A stretch of DNA of 64,000 bases from Metridium senile (lineage: Eukaryota; Cnidaria; Anthozoa; Actiniaria; Metridiidae), in NCBI GenBank assembly GCA_949775045.1, contig OX459102.1, positions 7,038,073-7,102,072 of the forward strand, read 5' to 3'. Both the position numbers and the translations under genes were made by a program. Positions 12,101 to 24,516 of this stretch are shown piece after piece (positions within the stretch are counted from its first letter, which is position 1; every line of letters starts with the position of its first letter). A model generated the notes under the pieces. That model saw only the letters and a list, made by a program, of their open reading frames with translations, ran no database searches and was not told the DNA's origin.

Positions 12101-15100
12101 TCCATTCATTTATCCATCCATTTATCCATCCATCCATTTATCCATCCATCTATTTATCCATCCATTCATTTATCCATCCATTCATTTATCCATCCATTCT
12201 AGACTTCTAAACAGTTATGTTATAGATCAAAAACGAGTGCGAGTGTTTGATCAGGGGATCCTACGGCCTTGTGCTTTCATCCATTTCGAGTTGTTGGGTC
12301 TCCTGGTCAAACACGAAGCACGAGTTTTTGATCTGACTTGTTTTTTAATCTCCTGAGGCTAAAACATAACAAATTGATACAGTTATATTTATGACCGTTG
12401 TTAAGGTTACGCTACCCATATGGTTGGTAAATGGCATCTTGGCTACTATGAATGGAAGTACACCCCGACCTACCGGGGATTTGACACCTTCTACGGGTAT
12501 TACAACGGTGAGGAGGACTACTATACCCATTTGAGAAGTGGGTTTTTAGATCTACGGGATCAGAAATCCCCTGTTAGAGATATGGATAATGTATATTCAG
12601 CAGATACTTTTACTAAGGTACATTTGCATTTTTTGTTTTTTCTTCTGTTTGTGATACACGTGTTCATTATTGGGAAAAAATCACTTTTTTAACGTCTCAA
12701 TCTTCTAGCCAGACATGCATAACTGCCCTACTAATTGGGGAGACTCAGACACACACTCACTACCATTACATTAAAGATTTTGGCGCACAACTCTGCCCAC
12801 GTGATCATTTTTAAGGGAAGAGAATTCGGAAAACCCAGAAAAACCCTCGTGGCACTGAGAAGAGAACAAATCAAACAAACTGAACACGAACTTCGACCAC
12901 AGCGTTGCGCGGTTTGCCACCTTATAAAAAAAGTCTAAAGAGATATCGGAGTTTGATTTTAGAGGGGTTTTTTTTACTAATACGTTCGACACTTGGCATT
13001 TGGTATATTTAGTCTTTTTATCTAGGCAAACCATTAGGAGATTGAATACTATACATTAAATTGAAGGTATAATATGATGAAATTTGTAACACGGTAAAAA
13101 AAAATGTTGATTTAACTTTACTGGTGTTTCGAGCTTTAGCCCCCGTCCAGTTTCGTCGGAGAACAAGAGTTCCGACAAAGAGCTATAGTTCGAAACGTTA
13201 GTAAAGTTAATTGTCAACATTTTTTACTGTGTTAAAAATTTCATTCTATTACATATCGTTTATATATCAAACACTGACGCAGCCTATACTAGTTTATTCG
13301 CTAGTATCTATTTCTATTTTTTACGGTGTTACAAATGTCATTATATTACCAATCGTTTATATCAAACACCGACGCAGCCTATACTAGTTTACTCGCTAGT
13401 TCCTATTTCTATTTTTTACGGTGTTACAAATGTCATTATATTACCAATCGTTTATATCAAACACCGACGCAGCCTATACTAGTTTACTCGCTAGTTTCTA
13501 TTTCTATTTTTTACGCTGTTACAAATGTCATTCTATTATACCTATCGTTTATATCAAACACTGACACAGCCTATACTACTTTACTCGCTAGTTTCTATTT
13601 CTATATTAAATTGTTATTTACTGAATCCACAGCGTGCCGAAGACATTATCAACAAGCACAACTCATCCACGCCACTGTTCCTCTACCTTCCATTCCAAAA
13701 CGTCCATTCACCCAACGAAGCACCTGCCTCGTTTGTCAAGCAATATGACTTTATTAAAGACAAAACACGACGTATTTACGCTGGGATGGTTAGCGCTGTA
13801 GATGAAGCTATTGGTAATGTTACTGATGCAATGAAGAAGAAAGGGTAAGCATAGACGGCAGATTTCGTATGACTATTGAAACTCTCGGCACGTACGAACG
13901 CGGTCAAGGAACGGCAAGGCACATCAAAAAGTTCTAAAACATCACGCGTTACACGGTCGCGGCACGGTGTACTCAACTTTTCACTGTCATGTGAAATCTG
14001 CTAAAAACGTTACTTACTTATAAATACTATGAAAATCACTAGAGTGGTTAAATGTACGTTGAAAATTTGGCCTTGGGGTGTGTCTTTTTGTACCACATGA
14101 CCAATTTTGAGCAAAATGATTGGCCAGAAGCGATCACATGGTACCAAAAAAAAATGGTCACGTGGACGGAATTTTTGGGGCATGATTACCAGTCTACTGA
14201 TTTCCACAGTAATGTTGTTTGAGGACTAATGTTCAAGTTAAGTTGCATTGTAAAAATTGAAAAATAGAGCGTGAAGGTTGGATAAAAACGCTTCAAAGTC
14301 TTCATGATTGTGATGGTGACATAAAAATGATCACGACGGCGATGCTGATGCCGATAGTGATGACGATCATTATGATGATGGTTGTGATGGTAATCGTGAT
14401 AATGGTAACTGACATTGATGGTGATAATGATGAGGGTCATGATATGAGGGTCATGATATTGATGATGATGATTACTATGATGATGGTTGTGATGGTAATG
14501 ATAATAATGGTAACTGACATTGATGGTGATAATGATGAGGGTCATGATGAGGGTCATGATATGAGGGTCATGATATTGATGATGACGATTACTATAATGA
14601 TGGTTGTGATGGTAATGATGATAATGGTAACTGACATTGATGGTGATAATGATGAGGGTCATGATATGAGGGTCATGATATTGATGATGACGATTACTAT
14701 AATGATGGTTGTGATGGTAATGATGATAATGGTAACTGACGTTGATGGTGATAATGATGAGAATTATGATATTGATGATGATGATGATAACTATGATGAA
14801 AATTGGTAATGGTATATAAATAGTAACTAGTCGTTTTTACCAAAAGTAAAGTGCTGTTTACATAATATTCCACAGGCAGCCCAATCTTGGCTATTCATTA
14901 AACGAATATGTAACTTGTTTTAATTTGAGTACTATTACATGCATGTGATTAGCGCTCGTGGAGCCGGTAGCGTGACATCCTCGGGAACCCAGGGGTATTC
15001 TTCTGTCGCTCGTTTCTCGCTTCCACAACATATACCCCTGGGAACGTAGTCTGTTGGAGCTTGTTCCGGAAGTCAAAATTCAAACTTATTTAACGACTTT

Positions 15101-16183
15101 CTTTGAATGGTTATCTTGATTTTCATTGGTCGACCTAATAAGGTCGACCAATCAGGAAAGAGCTGAATTTTGACTTCCGGAACAAGCTCCAACAGACTAC
15201 GTTCCCAGGGGTATATGTTGTGGAAGCGAGAAACGAGCGACAGAAGAATACCCCTGGGTTCCCGAGGATGGTAGCGTGATCGAATCTCGAATACGGTTAC
15301 GTGATAAGTTTAGAATCGCACTGGAATTCCATATTGCAAGCATTGCTGTGTGTAACTGGCCATAACTCGTCTACAACTTATCATCTTCTTCAGTTTAGAA
15401 ATTTGCCACAAAATAGTCTCAAATAGCTAACAAATAGTGAAAAATTGAATGACTTTCAACAAAGGAGAAGGATCTTTATTTACGTTCACTAATACTTTTA
15501 TAGTCAATACCAATGTTATAATACTACATTATTTTGTGAAAAATTTAATAAACAAATGTAAGAATTATAACTTAAGTTTACTATTCACTAACTCAGACTG
15601 CGACAGATAGTATAAGGACAATCTCCTTCGGTAAAGATCTGGTCAACGGTGGCCAGTATTCAATTGACAAACTCTGAGCATATAACAGCGCTGAAAAACT
15701 CGTAAAAGATCATTGTCGTCCGCGAAAATGTCACCAAAAGTAGTTTGTGACCTTGATCAATGCTTCCAGCAATAAATAAGTTTGATTTTGACATTATTAC
15801 AGTGCGAAAAAAAGATTTAACTCAGATAATTTGATGAATTGATGCCATGGAATAATTTGCCCCTGATATAATATCTGTGGGGGCCAAATGGCAGAACTTT
15901 CGAATCGAGATTTTTGCTGGTATATCGCACACAGGAACCCCAAGAATAGTGTTGCTCGCCTGATGGCTCGCAGCAATAACGACGGCAGTGATGATGATGT
16001 TGATGATTGTGATAATAATGATGATGATAATAATAATAGTGATTTGAATGATGATAACTAAATGATGATTGTGATGATGATAATGATGACGACTTACTGA
16101 ATAGTGATGATGATGATGATGATAAAGATGCTTATGACAGTGATGAGTGGTGACTGATGATTCTGACGATGATTTTGATTGTA

Positions 16184-16216
<33 letters not shown>

Positions 16217-19200
16217 GTGGTGATGACTTATAGTGATGAGGATGGAAATAACTATAACAAGCATGGTAATGATAGGGGTGATGATATGATGATAACTATA
16301 ATGAAGGTGCTTATGATAGTGATGATGGTGACTGATGATTATGACGATGATTTTGATTGTAATAATGATGATGATGCATGGTGATGACTTATAGTGATGA
16401 GGATGGAAATAACTATAACAAGCATGTTAATGATAGGGGTGATGATATGATGATGAGTATGATCATGGTATTGGTAGTTGTAGTAGTGATAATAATAATA
16501 CGGATGATGATGATAATGACTATCGTATGTATATAAAATAAAAGCTACAGTCCACACTCTGAAGCCTGCTAAGGATGCCAGTAATTACAACATAATTTGA
16601 GATTTATTAGACGTTTTTTCAAGAAATATTTGTTTCATCATCTACCACTGCATCGACTTGTTATGGTCATATAACACAAGCACGTATAACCAAACTATGC
16701 TATGAATAAATCGATTAAAAGAGAATAAATATCGACATCCTTTGCATGCTTCAGAGTGTGGACTGTAGCTTTGATTGCGACAACGATTATTGAAATAGGT
16801 GTATATATTTAACTCATGTCTTAAATATTTTATCCAGTCTCTGGGACGAAACACTAATGGTTTTAACAACTGACAATGGAGGTATGCCCATATATGGAGG
16901 ATACAACTGGCCTTTACGTGGTTGCAAAACAACACTATGGGAGGGAGGGGTGAGAGGGGTGGCTTTTGTCCATGGAACAATGATTGACAAGAAACCTCGT
17001 AAGTGTAAGGAACTTTTACACGTCACTGATTGGCTGCCGACTCTCTCTAGTATTGCAGGTAAGTCTACATATCTTTATCCATTCATTCATCCATTCATCC
17101 ATCCATCCATCCATCCATCCATTCATTCATATATTCACCCATCCATCTTTATTCAGTTCCCAGGGTGTTTCCCTTCGCTTGTGGGTTGATAATTGCCACC
17201 TTTTCGTACGACATTTTTGTCATAAAGTGTGTTCGTCACGCGTTTTCGCCCCAACGACTTATCAGTAATAAGACGGTTTGTCCGCCTTCCAGTGTGAAAA
17301 CGGTTAGTCGTCCTTCCATCGACCCACCCACCCATCTATTCATCTATCCATTCAGTCAGTCGATCATTTAGTTATCACAATTCTTGTATATTATAGACAT
17401 GTCAAAAATCGTTGAATACTGAATAGTGCATTCCAAAACCAAAGGGTATTGTGGGTTTCATTGATTCGTAATAAATAATACATCTACAATGATATTTACT
17501 CCCCATAACAAGCTGGTATATTGTTTTGAATGGAATGCACTAAGAATAAAATAACTAATTATCATTTATTTTACTTTAAACAATATTACATGACCCAAAA
17601 TGCATTTCAGTCTTGCAATGCACTATTCAGTATGAAGTATTCAGTAATCTCACGTTTTTGAAATGCTGTATATTAATTAGGTATTAGTGACTCGAACAAA
17701 GATATTGATGGTTTCAATGTCTGGGATACATTATCAAAAGATGCACCATCTCCAAGAACTGAAATACTACATAACATCGACATCAGTGCTAAACCAGGGG
17801 ATACACCTTTAACTCACAATGGCATTGCATTACGTGTAGGTTAGTATTATCGTTATCATCACCAATATCGCTATTATCATCGCCATCATCATCGTCTTCA
17901 ACATTATCATATTTATTATCATCATTTTTATTAGTATCATCCTCGGGAACCCAGGGGTAATCTTCTGTCGCTCGTTTCTCGCTTCCAGAATAAATACCCC
18001 TGGGAACGTAGTCTGTTGGAGCTTGTTCCGGAAGTCAAAATTCAAACTTATTTAACGACTTTCTTTGAATGGTTATCTTAATTTTCATTGGTCGACCTAA
18101 TAAGGTCGACCAATCAGAAAAGAGCTGAATTTTGACTTCCGGAACAAGCTCCAACAGACTACGTTCCCAGGGGTATTTTTTCTAGGAGCGAGAAACGAGC
18201 GACAGAAGATTACCCCTGGGTTCCCAAGGATGTATCATTGTATCATCATCATCATTGTATCATTATAATAATCATTGTAATTTTAACATGTTTAATATAT
18301 ATATATATATTAAAACAGGACAATAATCATTATCATCATCAGTCATCAACGTCATCAGCATGATTACCATCGTCGTCATCATCATCATCATTATCACCAC
18401 CATCTTCATCTTCATCATCATCTTTATAAAATATTAGTATTAATAATCATCATCATCATTATCACCACCATCATCATCATTATCGTTAATCATCAGTATC
18501 TTTGTCGTTATCGTTATCATCACCATCATCATTATAAAATATTAGTATTAATAATCATCATCATCATTATCACCACCATGCATCATCATCATTATCGTTA
18601 TCATCGTCATAACAATCATATCATCATCATTATATCATTATAATATATTAATAATAATCATCATCATTAATCATTGTCTTTATCATCTTATTATCATTAT
18701 ACGTCAGGTCATATGAAGCTTATGATGCAAGTACTCGACTTTCCATGGTTCAAACCTCCAGAACTTGGTGCACAACAAAACAATAATGATCTTGAACAGT
18801 TGTTGATTTACGAACAAAACTACCTAGAAAATGCCGTTTTTGATCAGGTGAAACTCGTTAGTTGTTTATCGTTCAATAGCTTATTTAAATGGAATTGATA
18901 CAATCGTCTGTCAACGTATTTTATTTTACATTGATTTATCCATCTATCGAACCATCCATTCATTCGTCTAACTTTTCATTATCCAGTTGTTGAGCTTGCA
19001 ACATTATTACAGATGATTATGGTTTAATCCATCAATTTATTCACCCATTTATCCATCAAATCATCCATCCATCCATCCATCCATCCATCCATCCATCCAT
19101 CCATCCATCCATCCATCCATCCATCCATCCATCCATCCATCCATCCATCCATCCATCCATCCATCCATCCATCCATCCATCCATCCATCCATCCATCCAT

Positions 19201-19547
19201 CCATCCATCCATTCATTCACCCATTTTTCCATTAAACCATCCATCCATTTATTTATGCATCCATCTATCCATTCATCCATCTTACGTACACCATAGCGTT
19301 ATATTAACAACATATTCCTTATTAGGGCATATTCATCAAAGAAGCATTATTCAACATTACCGCTGACCCAGAAGAACGGCACGACCTAAGTGCTAAGTTC
19401 CCGGATGTGGTAGCAAAACTCAAAGAGCGAGTAGATTTCTACAAACAGGGTGTTGTCCCCATGCTTAATCAGCCGGCAGATCCAGAGGCTGTGGCTGCTG
19501 CTCAAAAGAATGGTATATGGGGACCGTGGAGGACTGGATCTAATTAG
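9186..19547 (+). CDS. Arylsulfatase B-like sulfatase, eight exons, complete
   Basis: Exons 9186-9456, 11029-11115, 12406-12617, 13633-13844, 16838-17058, 17681-17839, 18708-18847 and 19326-19547 join in frame to about 507 residues. Start: in-frame Met codons lie at 9123, 9177, 9186 and 9195; I chose 9186 because a hydrophobic signal peptide ending at CCQA follows directly. Active-site features: [12 protein letters not shown] (metal-binding Asp pair), CTPTR (the Cys that becomes formylglycine), GKWHLG, the His in NVHSP, TTDNGG (metal ligands) and [11 protein letters not shown] with the catalytic Lys. Order and spacing match arylsulfatase B/I/J, secreted or lysosomal enzymes that remove sulfate esters from glycosaminoglycans. 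The length is typical. All sites are intact, so it is probably active once a formylglycine-generating enzyme modifies it. It converges on the carboxypeptidase gene; an inverted-repeat element starts 10 bp after the stop. The first AATAAA after the stop is at 19958. Confidence 0.95.
9457..10584. other. Sulfatase intron 1, left part
   Basis: No gene seen. Bases about 9950-10165 are a degenerate repeat of ACTGGGAT/ATGGGATT words. The rest is AT-rich unique-looking DNA. Confidence 0.5.
10585..10804. repeat. ATC microsatellite
   Basis: Irregular ATC/ATT triplets, including a ~27-bp period (CATCATCATCACTATCATTAA). The element at 10805-11000 is embedded in it, with more ATC on its far side up to the exon 2 acceptor. 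Confidence 0.85.
10805..11000. mobile_element. 196-bp MITE with GGCGGATCC ends
   Basis: CAGAGGCGGATCCAGGA at the left and CTGGATCCGCCACTG at the right. TAATC flanks both sides, but in an ATC-rich tract a target duplication cannot be fixed. The ends resemble a widespread hAT-like MITE type; assignment is tentative. Confidence 0.7.
11135..11255. repeat. Tetranucleotide (GATG/GAAT) repeat
   Basis: Degenerate ATGGATGGAT-type repeat in sulfatase intron 2. It continues after the MITE at 11560-11650. Confidence 0.8.
11256..11551. mobile_element. TA-target foldback MITE (GAGTGCTTACAC), relative of 2666-3114
   Basis: Ends GAGTGCTTACACTATGTCC and its inverse, TA on both sides, with inner arms GTCACTATCACTCAACTGG. 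It is inserted in a tetranucleotide repeat. Confidence 0.8.
11835..12200. repeat. CATTTATCCATC minisatellite
   Basis: Mixed CCATCTATTTAT and CCATTCATTTAT units of 12-16 bp in sulfatase intron 2. Bases 12215-12345 next to it share a segment (AAACACTCGCACTCG-like, inverse) with 32285-32335. Confidence 0.85.
12676..12922 (-). mobile_element. tRNA-derived SINE, truncated copy
   Basis: Matches the body of the SINE at 2258-2560: A/T tail, GTCTCAATCT start, GGGGAGACTCAGACACACAC and AACCCTCGTGGCA blocks. The tRNA-like head is mostly lost. It lies in sulfatase intron 3. Confidence 0.7.
13085..13600. repeat. Palindrome plus ~115-bp tandem repeats with a GACGCAG...CGCTAG core
   Basis: 13096-13235 is an inverted repeat (TTTCGAGCTTTAGCCCCCGTC against GAGCTATAGTTCGAAACG). 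It is followed by about four tandem copies of a segment ending GACGCAGCCTATACTAG and a TTTACTCGCTAGT tail. Related sequence occurs at 58340-58500, 60036-60090 and 63186-63265, and the core recurs at 46600-47450. Confidence 0.75.
14290..14815. repeat. GAT-rich minisatellite, ~108-bp period
   Basis: Four units containing GATGGTTGTGATGGTAATGA and GAGGGTCATGATATG. It is intronic in the sulfatase. Open frames on both strands are due to triplet periodicity. Confidence 0.85.
14976..15270. mobile_element. MULE-like MITE, copy 2, with perfect 9-bp target duplication
   Basis: Same ends as 575-872 (CATCCTCGGGAACCC...). Flanked by GTAGCGTGA at 14967-14975 and 15271-15279. Length 295 bp. Confidence 0.88.
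15280..15970. other. Sulfatase intron 4, unique-looking part
   Basis: AT-rich, without a frame, exon or repeat that I can support. Confidence 0.5.
15975..16525. repeat. GAT-rich array with a ~160-bp internal duplication
   Basis: A block including GATGACTTATAGTGATGAGG and ATAACAAGCATG occurs at about 16222 and again at about 16382, within irregular GAT repeats. Confidence 0.8.
16546..16802. mobile_element. Inverted-repeat MITE (ACACCTATTTC family), left end lost
   Basis: CTACAGTCCACACTCTGAAG at the left, inverse CTTCAGAGTGTGGACTGTAG near the right, then the outer end GAAATAGGTGT. Complete copies are at 55621-55915 and 56626-56932. Confidence 0.75.
17072..17380. repeat. CCAT repeats around a small inverted repeat
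   Basis: CCATCCAT tracts at 17085-17150 and 17318-17370 flank 17190-17315, whose TTTTCGTACGACA/AGACGGTTTGTCCGCC words recall the element at 6735-7150. Confidence 0.65.
17842..18706. repeat. ATC-rich microsatellite filling sulfatase intron 6
   Basis: Irregular ATC/ATT repeats from the donor to the acceptor, interrupted by the MITE at 17938-18232. A block with AAAATATTAGTATTAATAAT occurs twice (near 18427 and 18536), about 110 bp apart. Confidence 0.85.
17938..18232. mobile_element. MULE-like MITE, copy 3
   Basis: 295 bp, CATCCTCGGGAACCC at the left and GGGTTCCCAAGGATG at the right (one change in the end). The flanks TATTAGTAT and TATCATTGT do not form a clean duplication, probably because the surrounding microsatellite has changed. 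Confidence 0.85.
19050..19280. repeat. (CCAT)n microsatellite
   Basis: About 38 near-perfect CCAT units at 19065-19212, then degenerate copies, in the last sulfatase intron. The Met-Asp-Gly-Trp frame on the minus strand is an artefact. Confidence 0.95.
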
Positions 19548-19557
19548 ACTTTTGATT

Positions 19558-19815
19558 AACACAGCGGTCAAACGACCACGCATGCGCGAAAAAAGACAAG
19601 TAAAATGATTCAGCACACAAATCTCACATTTGTAAAAAACTGTGGAGTACATTGCTTTTCATCGCTTTTTACTCAAAATGTAAACAAAAATTATTAAGTG
19701 TAAATTTATGGTAGCTTCACAATATAACAAAGGAATTTCATATAAATCGACTTCAAACACTGTCGTCTGAAAGTCCTAATGTTTATCATGGCAAATTTAC
19801 CGCTGTGAAAACGTT
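19558..19815. mobile_element. MITE (AACACGGCGGTCAAACG family), right end lost, at the sulfatase 3' UTR
   Basis: AACACAGCGGTCAAACGACC starts 10 bp after the sulfatase stop. The body matches 23498-23795 (shared AGTAAAATGAT, TAGCTTCACAATA, AAATCGACTTCAAACACTG), and the match stops near ACCGCTGTGAAAACG. Confidence 0.75.
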
Positions 19816-19869
19816 GCTAATTTTCGCTATTGGATTGACGACTTATCTCAATATGATAATATAGCTGAT

Positions 19870-20372
19870 AAACTGCATTGCATTAAGCATGGCTTGTATG
19901 ACACCAAAAGTTTCTTGTGCTGTAAGTAGATAATAACTGAAAGATGGTAACATAGCCAATAAACTTCGTGATTGTTGACCATATGCATTTTCCACTTCTT
20001 ATAACTGTGATACATACGCCATATCCATTACATCTACCATCGCTTGGATACCAACAAAAGTTACTGTATCATTTGACTTAGAGATAATATAACTAATAAA
20101 CTACGAACATCGCCTTGATACCACCAAACGTTTCTTGCAGTATTTACAATTGGCCAGGTGGTAATTTAATAACATAACTGATAAAATGCGAGCTTGCTGG
20201 CCATGCATTTCCTTCAATTTATAACTGTGATACATACGACAAATCCATTGCACCCACCATCGCCTTGATACCACCAAACGTTTCTTGCAGTATTTGCAAT
20301 TGGCCAGGTGGTAATACAATAAAATAACTGATAAAATGCGAGCTTGCTGGCCACTAGATGCATTTCCTCTAC
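19870..20372 (-). repeat. Tandem copies of the carboxypeptidase last-exon 3' end
   Basis: Read on the minus strand, 20300-20219 encodes TFGGIKAMVGAMDLSYVSQL and stop. This is a near copy of the true C-terminus at 20445-20373. Further copies lie at about 20142-20110, 20065-19999 and 19925-19874, separated by a GGTGGTAATTTAATAACATA-type spacer. They are downstream of the authentic stop, so they would be in the 3' UTR or flank. Confidence 0.8.
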
Positions 20373-23300
20373 TTATAACCGTGATACATACGACAAATCC
20401 ATTGCATCCACCATCGCTTGAATACCGCCAAACGTTTCCCTCGCTGTTGGAAGAATACCACTAGCCGGTAACACAAATCCGTAGCGTCCTTTGTCCCTTA
20501 GTTCCAGTACGTAAGTATAAGGGACCTTTAGTTCTCCATACACAAAGTCTTTCGTAGTTCCAGTAGTTGCATCTGTTGTCAAAACAGAATGGGAATAGTC
20601 CCCATTAAAATTCCCTGCGCCATCTTGAAAAGTAGCCGGGCCTTTGCATCGAAGCGAGACGAACGTTGGGCTTGCAAAGATAGAGACCTTTTAACACCTT
20701 ACCGGACAATTATTCACGCGTCTCTATCATTGCAAGCTAAACGTTCGTCTCGCTTCGACGACGATGATGATATAAATAATGATGAGAATAATAATAACGA
20801 TGATAATGATGATAATACTGACGATAATGATATAAATAATGATGATGGTGATCACGACGACGATGATGATAATGATGATTATGATGATAATAATGACGAT
20901 GATAATGATGATATGAATACAGATGATAATAGTGATGGTGATAATGACGACGATGATATGATAATGATAATAATAATGATTATGATAATAATAATGAAGA
21001 CGATGATGATAATAATGATGATAATAATGATAATGATATAAATAATGATGATGATGATAATGACGACGATGAAAATGATGATATGAATACAGATGATAAT
21101 AATGATGGTGATAATGACGACAATGATATGATAATAATGATGATTATGATAATAATAATTACGATGATGATAATATATGTAATGATGATAATGATGATTA
21201 TGATAATAATAATAACGACGATGATGATAATATATGTAATGATGATAATAATGATTATGATAATAATAATAATGTCGAATTATACGCGAAGATGATTATA
21301 ATACAAATAATAATAATAAAGACTTACACAAGAGCCTGGATGAGCTTCCAACTTCAAACTCTGTACCGCTGTGCTTCTGTATACCAACCTTTGCAATGTT
21401 GGCCACCCTCAACTTTGGAAGTAAATGATATTTTTAAAAGAAGATGCACTTTCAATTCTCACGAGTCTACACTAGTCTAGATCAGTTAACCGACTTACAA
21501 AAGCTAACTAACTACAGACAAATATTGGTACGCATTTTGCTGCTGCCGACAAAACCGGGGCACAAGTCCCCTTTACCGAGGGACAAACCCTTATCCAAAA
21601 TTTACTATTTTAGTTTAATATTGTTTCGCAGATTTTTGCCATTCTCTACTTTGACAATAACCATAATGCCTTCTGTTTTGGAGGGTAGCTATTGTAGTTT
21701 AAATCAAGTGAATAGTCCTTTTCACAGTTCCGTTCAGTGACCACTAATAATAGTTCCAAGTCGTGGTTCACGTTGCTGCGCATGGTAAATTATATAGTTT
21801 TGCTATGCGCATCAACTCGAACCTCGACTTGAAACTATTATTCTTGGTCTCTGAGCGGAACTGTGAAAAGGACTATTGTAATTTAATTCAAACAAATTTG
21901 AATTACAAGAACTAATCCACCCAACCCCTACCCCCCTAAACAAAAGCTTTATGGGTATGTGAAAGTAGATAATAAGACGAATCTTACCAATTCCTTGTAG
22001 TCTGGGGGAGGCTGCGTCGTATACCCCCATGGCAACATCCACATTTGACTGTACGAGTGAATGTCCATGTAAGCTTTAAGGTTTTCTGTCGACTTCAAGT
22101 TTCTTAGATAATTGACAACGTTTTGGACTTCTTTCTCGGATGCAGCGCTCTTGCCACCATAGATGTCACTGCAGGGGAATAGGCTAACGGCGCCTTTTGA
22201 CACTGAGGAGAAGTAACGAGGAAGGTTTTGTAATTTTCAACAATATAGACTATAAAACATGTCATGTGATTATGACGATGGTTATTTAGGAAACATCTTT
22301 AATTATCATCATAATCATCATCATCATCATTAATTATCACTATTATTATCATCACTGATTAATTTTATCATCATTATCATCATCATAATTGTCATCATTA
22401 TTATTATCATCATTATCATAATTATCAGCATCATCATTATCATCATCATAATTGTCATCATTATTATTATCATCATCATCATAATTATCAGCATTATCAT
22501 CATAATCATAATTTTCGATCATCATCATGATCATCAACAACAACAACAACAACAACATCACCACCATGATCACAATGATAAACATAATCACCATCTTTAT
22601 CACTGCTAACATTATCATCATCATTACCACTATCATTATCAAAATCATCGTCACCATAATCATCATCTCCATCATCATCATTGGTACTGAGTATTGCAGG
22701 CATTTGTGGTACCTATTTTATCCCAGTTGTAGGGGAAGTTTCTATTCAAATCAACACCATAGCATCCTCTAGCATCTGTTGGTGGTCTGCGGTTCTTTCT
22801 CCATAAACGCTTTAAAAAACAAGCGACATTAATAAATATGATACAATTACTACACTATTCATACGCTAGAAGGATTACAGGTACATGATCTAGATTCGAG
22901 CTCATCTACAAGGAATATTATGGGGGATTGTAAAGTCTTGTAAAAAAAAGAGATAAAGTTATTAGTCATCTTTTGTTTGTTTTCTTTTCTGTATAGTTAG
23001 CTCGTTCTCTTATAGAAGAAATGAATGAATGAATGAATGAATGAATAAATAAATGAACGAATGGATGAATGGATGAACGGACGAATGAATGAATGAAAGA
23101 ATGAATGGATTAATGGATGAATAAATAAGCAAAGGGATGAATGAATGGATGAATGAATGAATGAATGAATGAATGAATGAATGAATGAATGAATGAATGA
23201 ATAAATCAAGTAATGAATTGGATGGATGAACGACCAAACATGCAAGAGAAGAATTTAATGAAGAAGCGTCTCAGTTCCTTACCTTTCCTGGTTTCCACGA

Positions 23301-24460
23301 GAAGACATATCCATCAGCATTCAACACGGGTAGAATGATAAAATCAATCTTGTTCAAAGTAGACGTAATATTGGGTTCCTTGCCATATTTATTGATTAAC
23401 TAATAAATAAATAACACTCATTAATTGTATGCAGACACAAGTACAGTGCGAGGTACTGGTGACTAATTTAACCCTGGAAACGTGCCTGAACCGGGAGAAC
23501 ACGGCGGTCAAACGGCCACGCATGCGCTAAAAAACAACAAGTAAAATGATCCAGCACACAAATCTGACATTGGTATAAATAAAAAAACGATATACAGAAA
23601 TAAAAAAGTGTAAACTAATGGTAGCTTCACAATACAACAAAGGTTATGTACACGAAACTTCAAGCTTATACATTCAGGGAATTTCTTATAAATCGACTTC
23701 AAACACTGCAGTCCGCAATTCCTAATGTTTACAATGGCAAATTTACCGCTGTAAATTTTTTAGTAACGCATGCGTAGTCGTTTGACCGCCGTGTTTCCTG
23801 GAAGTTTACAAGTTCCCACAAGGAAGGAAACTTGAAGGAGATTTGAGCTCCTCTGTTCAGTAAGGAAAATATATTGTATTCTTAGATACCGTTCAAGATG
23901 GCGCACGGAACTGTGAAGGGGAGCATTCACATTATCCATAGTGCATTGCGGGCATGGTATGCAACATGGAACAAACAACAAACAACAAAACCTTGAAATA
24001 GTTGTATATGATTTAGTTCATACCTCGTCGATCATGTAGATGCACGTGGGTGGCCCCACCCATTCACGAGCGTGAATCCCACAGTTAATAAATATCACTG
24101 GTTTGTTTGGTGTAGAAGGACCTGTAATCTAATAAAAACAAGACCTATTATTCAGTTGATGATGATCGTGATGTTGTATTGGTGGTGATAATATGATGAT
24201 GATGATGATGATGATGATGATAATGATGATGATAATATGATGATGACGATGATGATGATGATGATAACATTGATGATGATGATGATATTATCATTGATAA
24301 TGAAGATGATAATAATAATGAGGATAATTATATAAATCTTATGATTATAAAAATGATGAAAATAATGAGGATGATAATAACAACAATGATGCTGATAATA
24401 ACAATTATGATGATGATGATGGGGGTAGTATTGATAATGAGGATAATAATAATAATAATT

Positions 24461-24516
<56 letters not shown>

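Noticed and set aside
19024..19280. Met-Asp-Gly-Trp repeat peptide genes
   Set aside because: Pure CCAT microsatellite in the last sulfatase intron.
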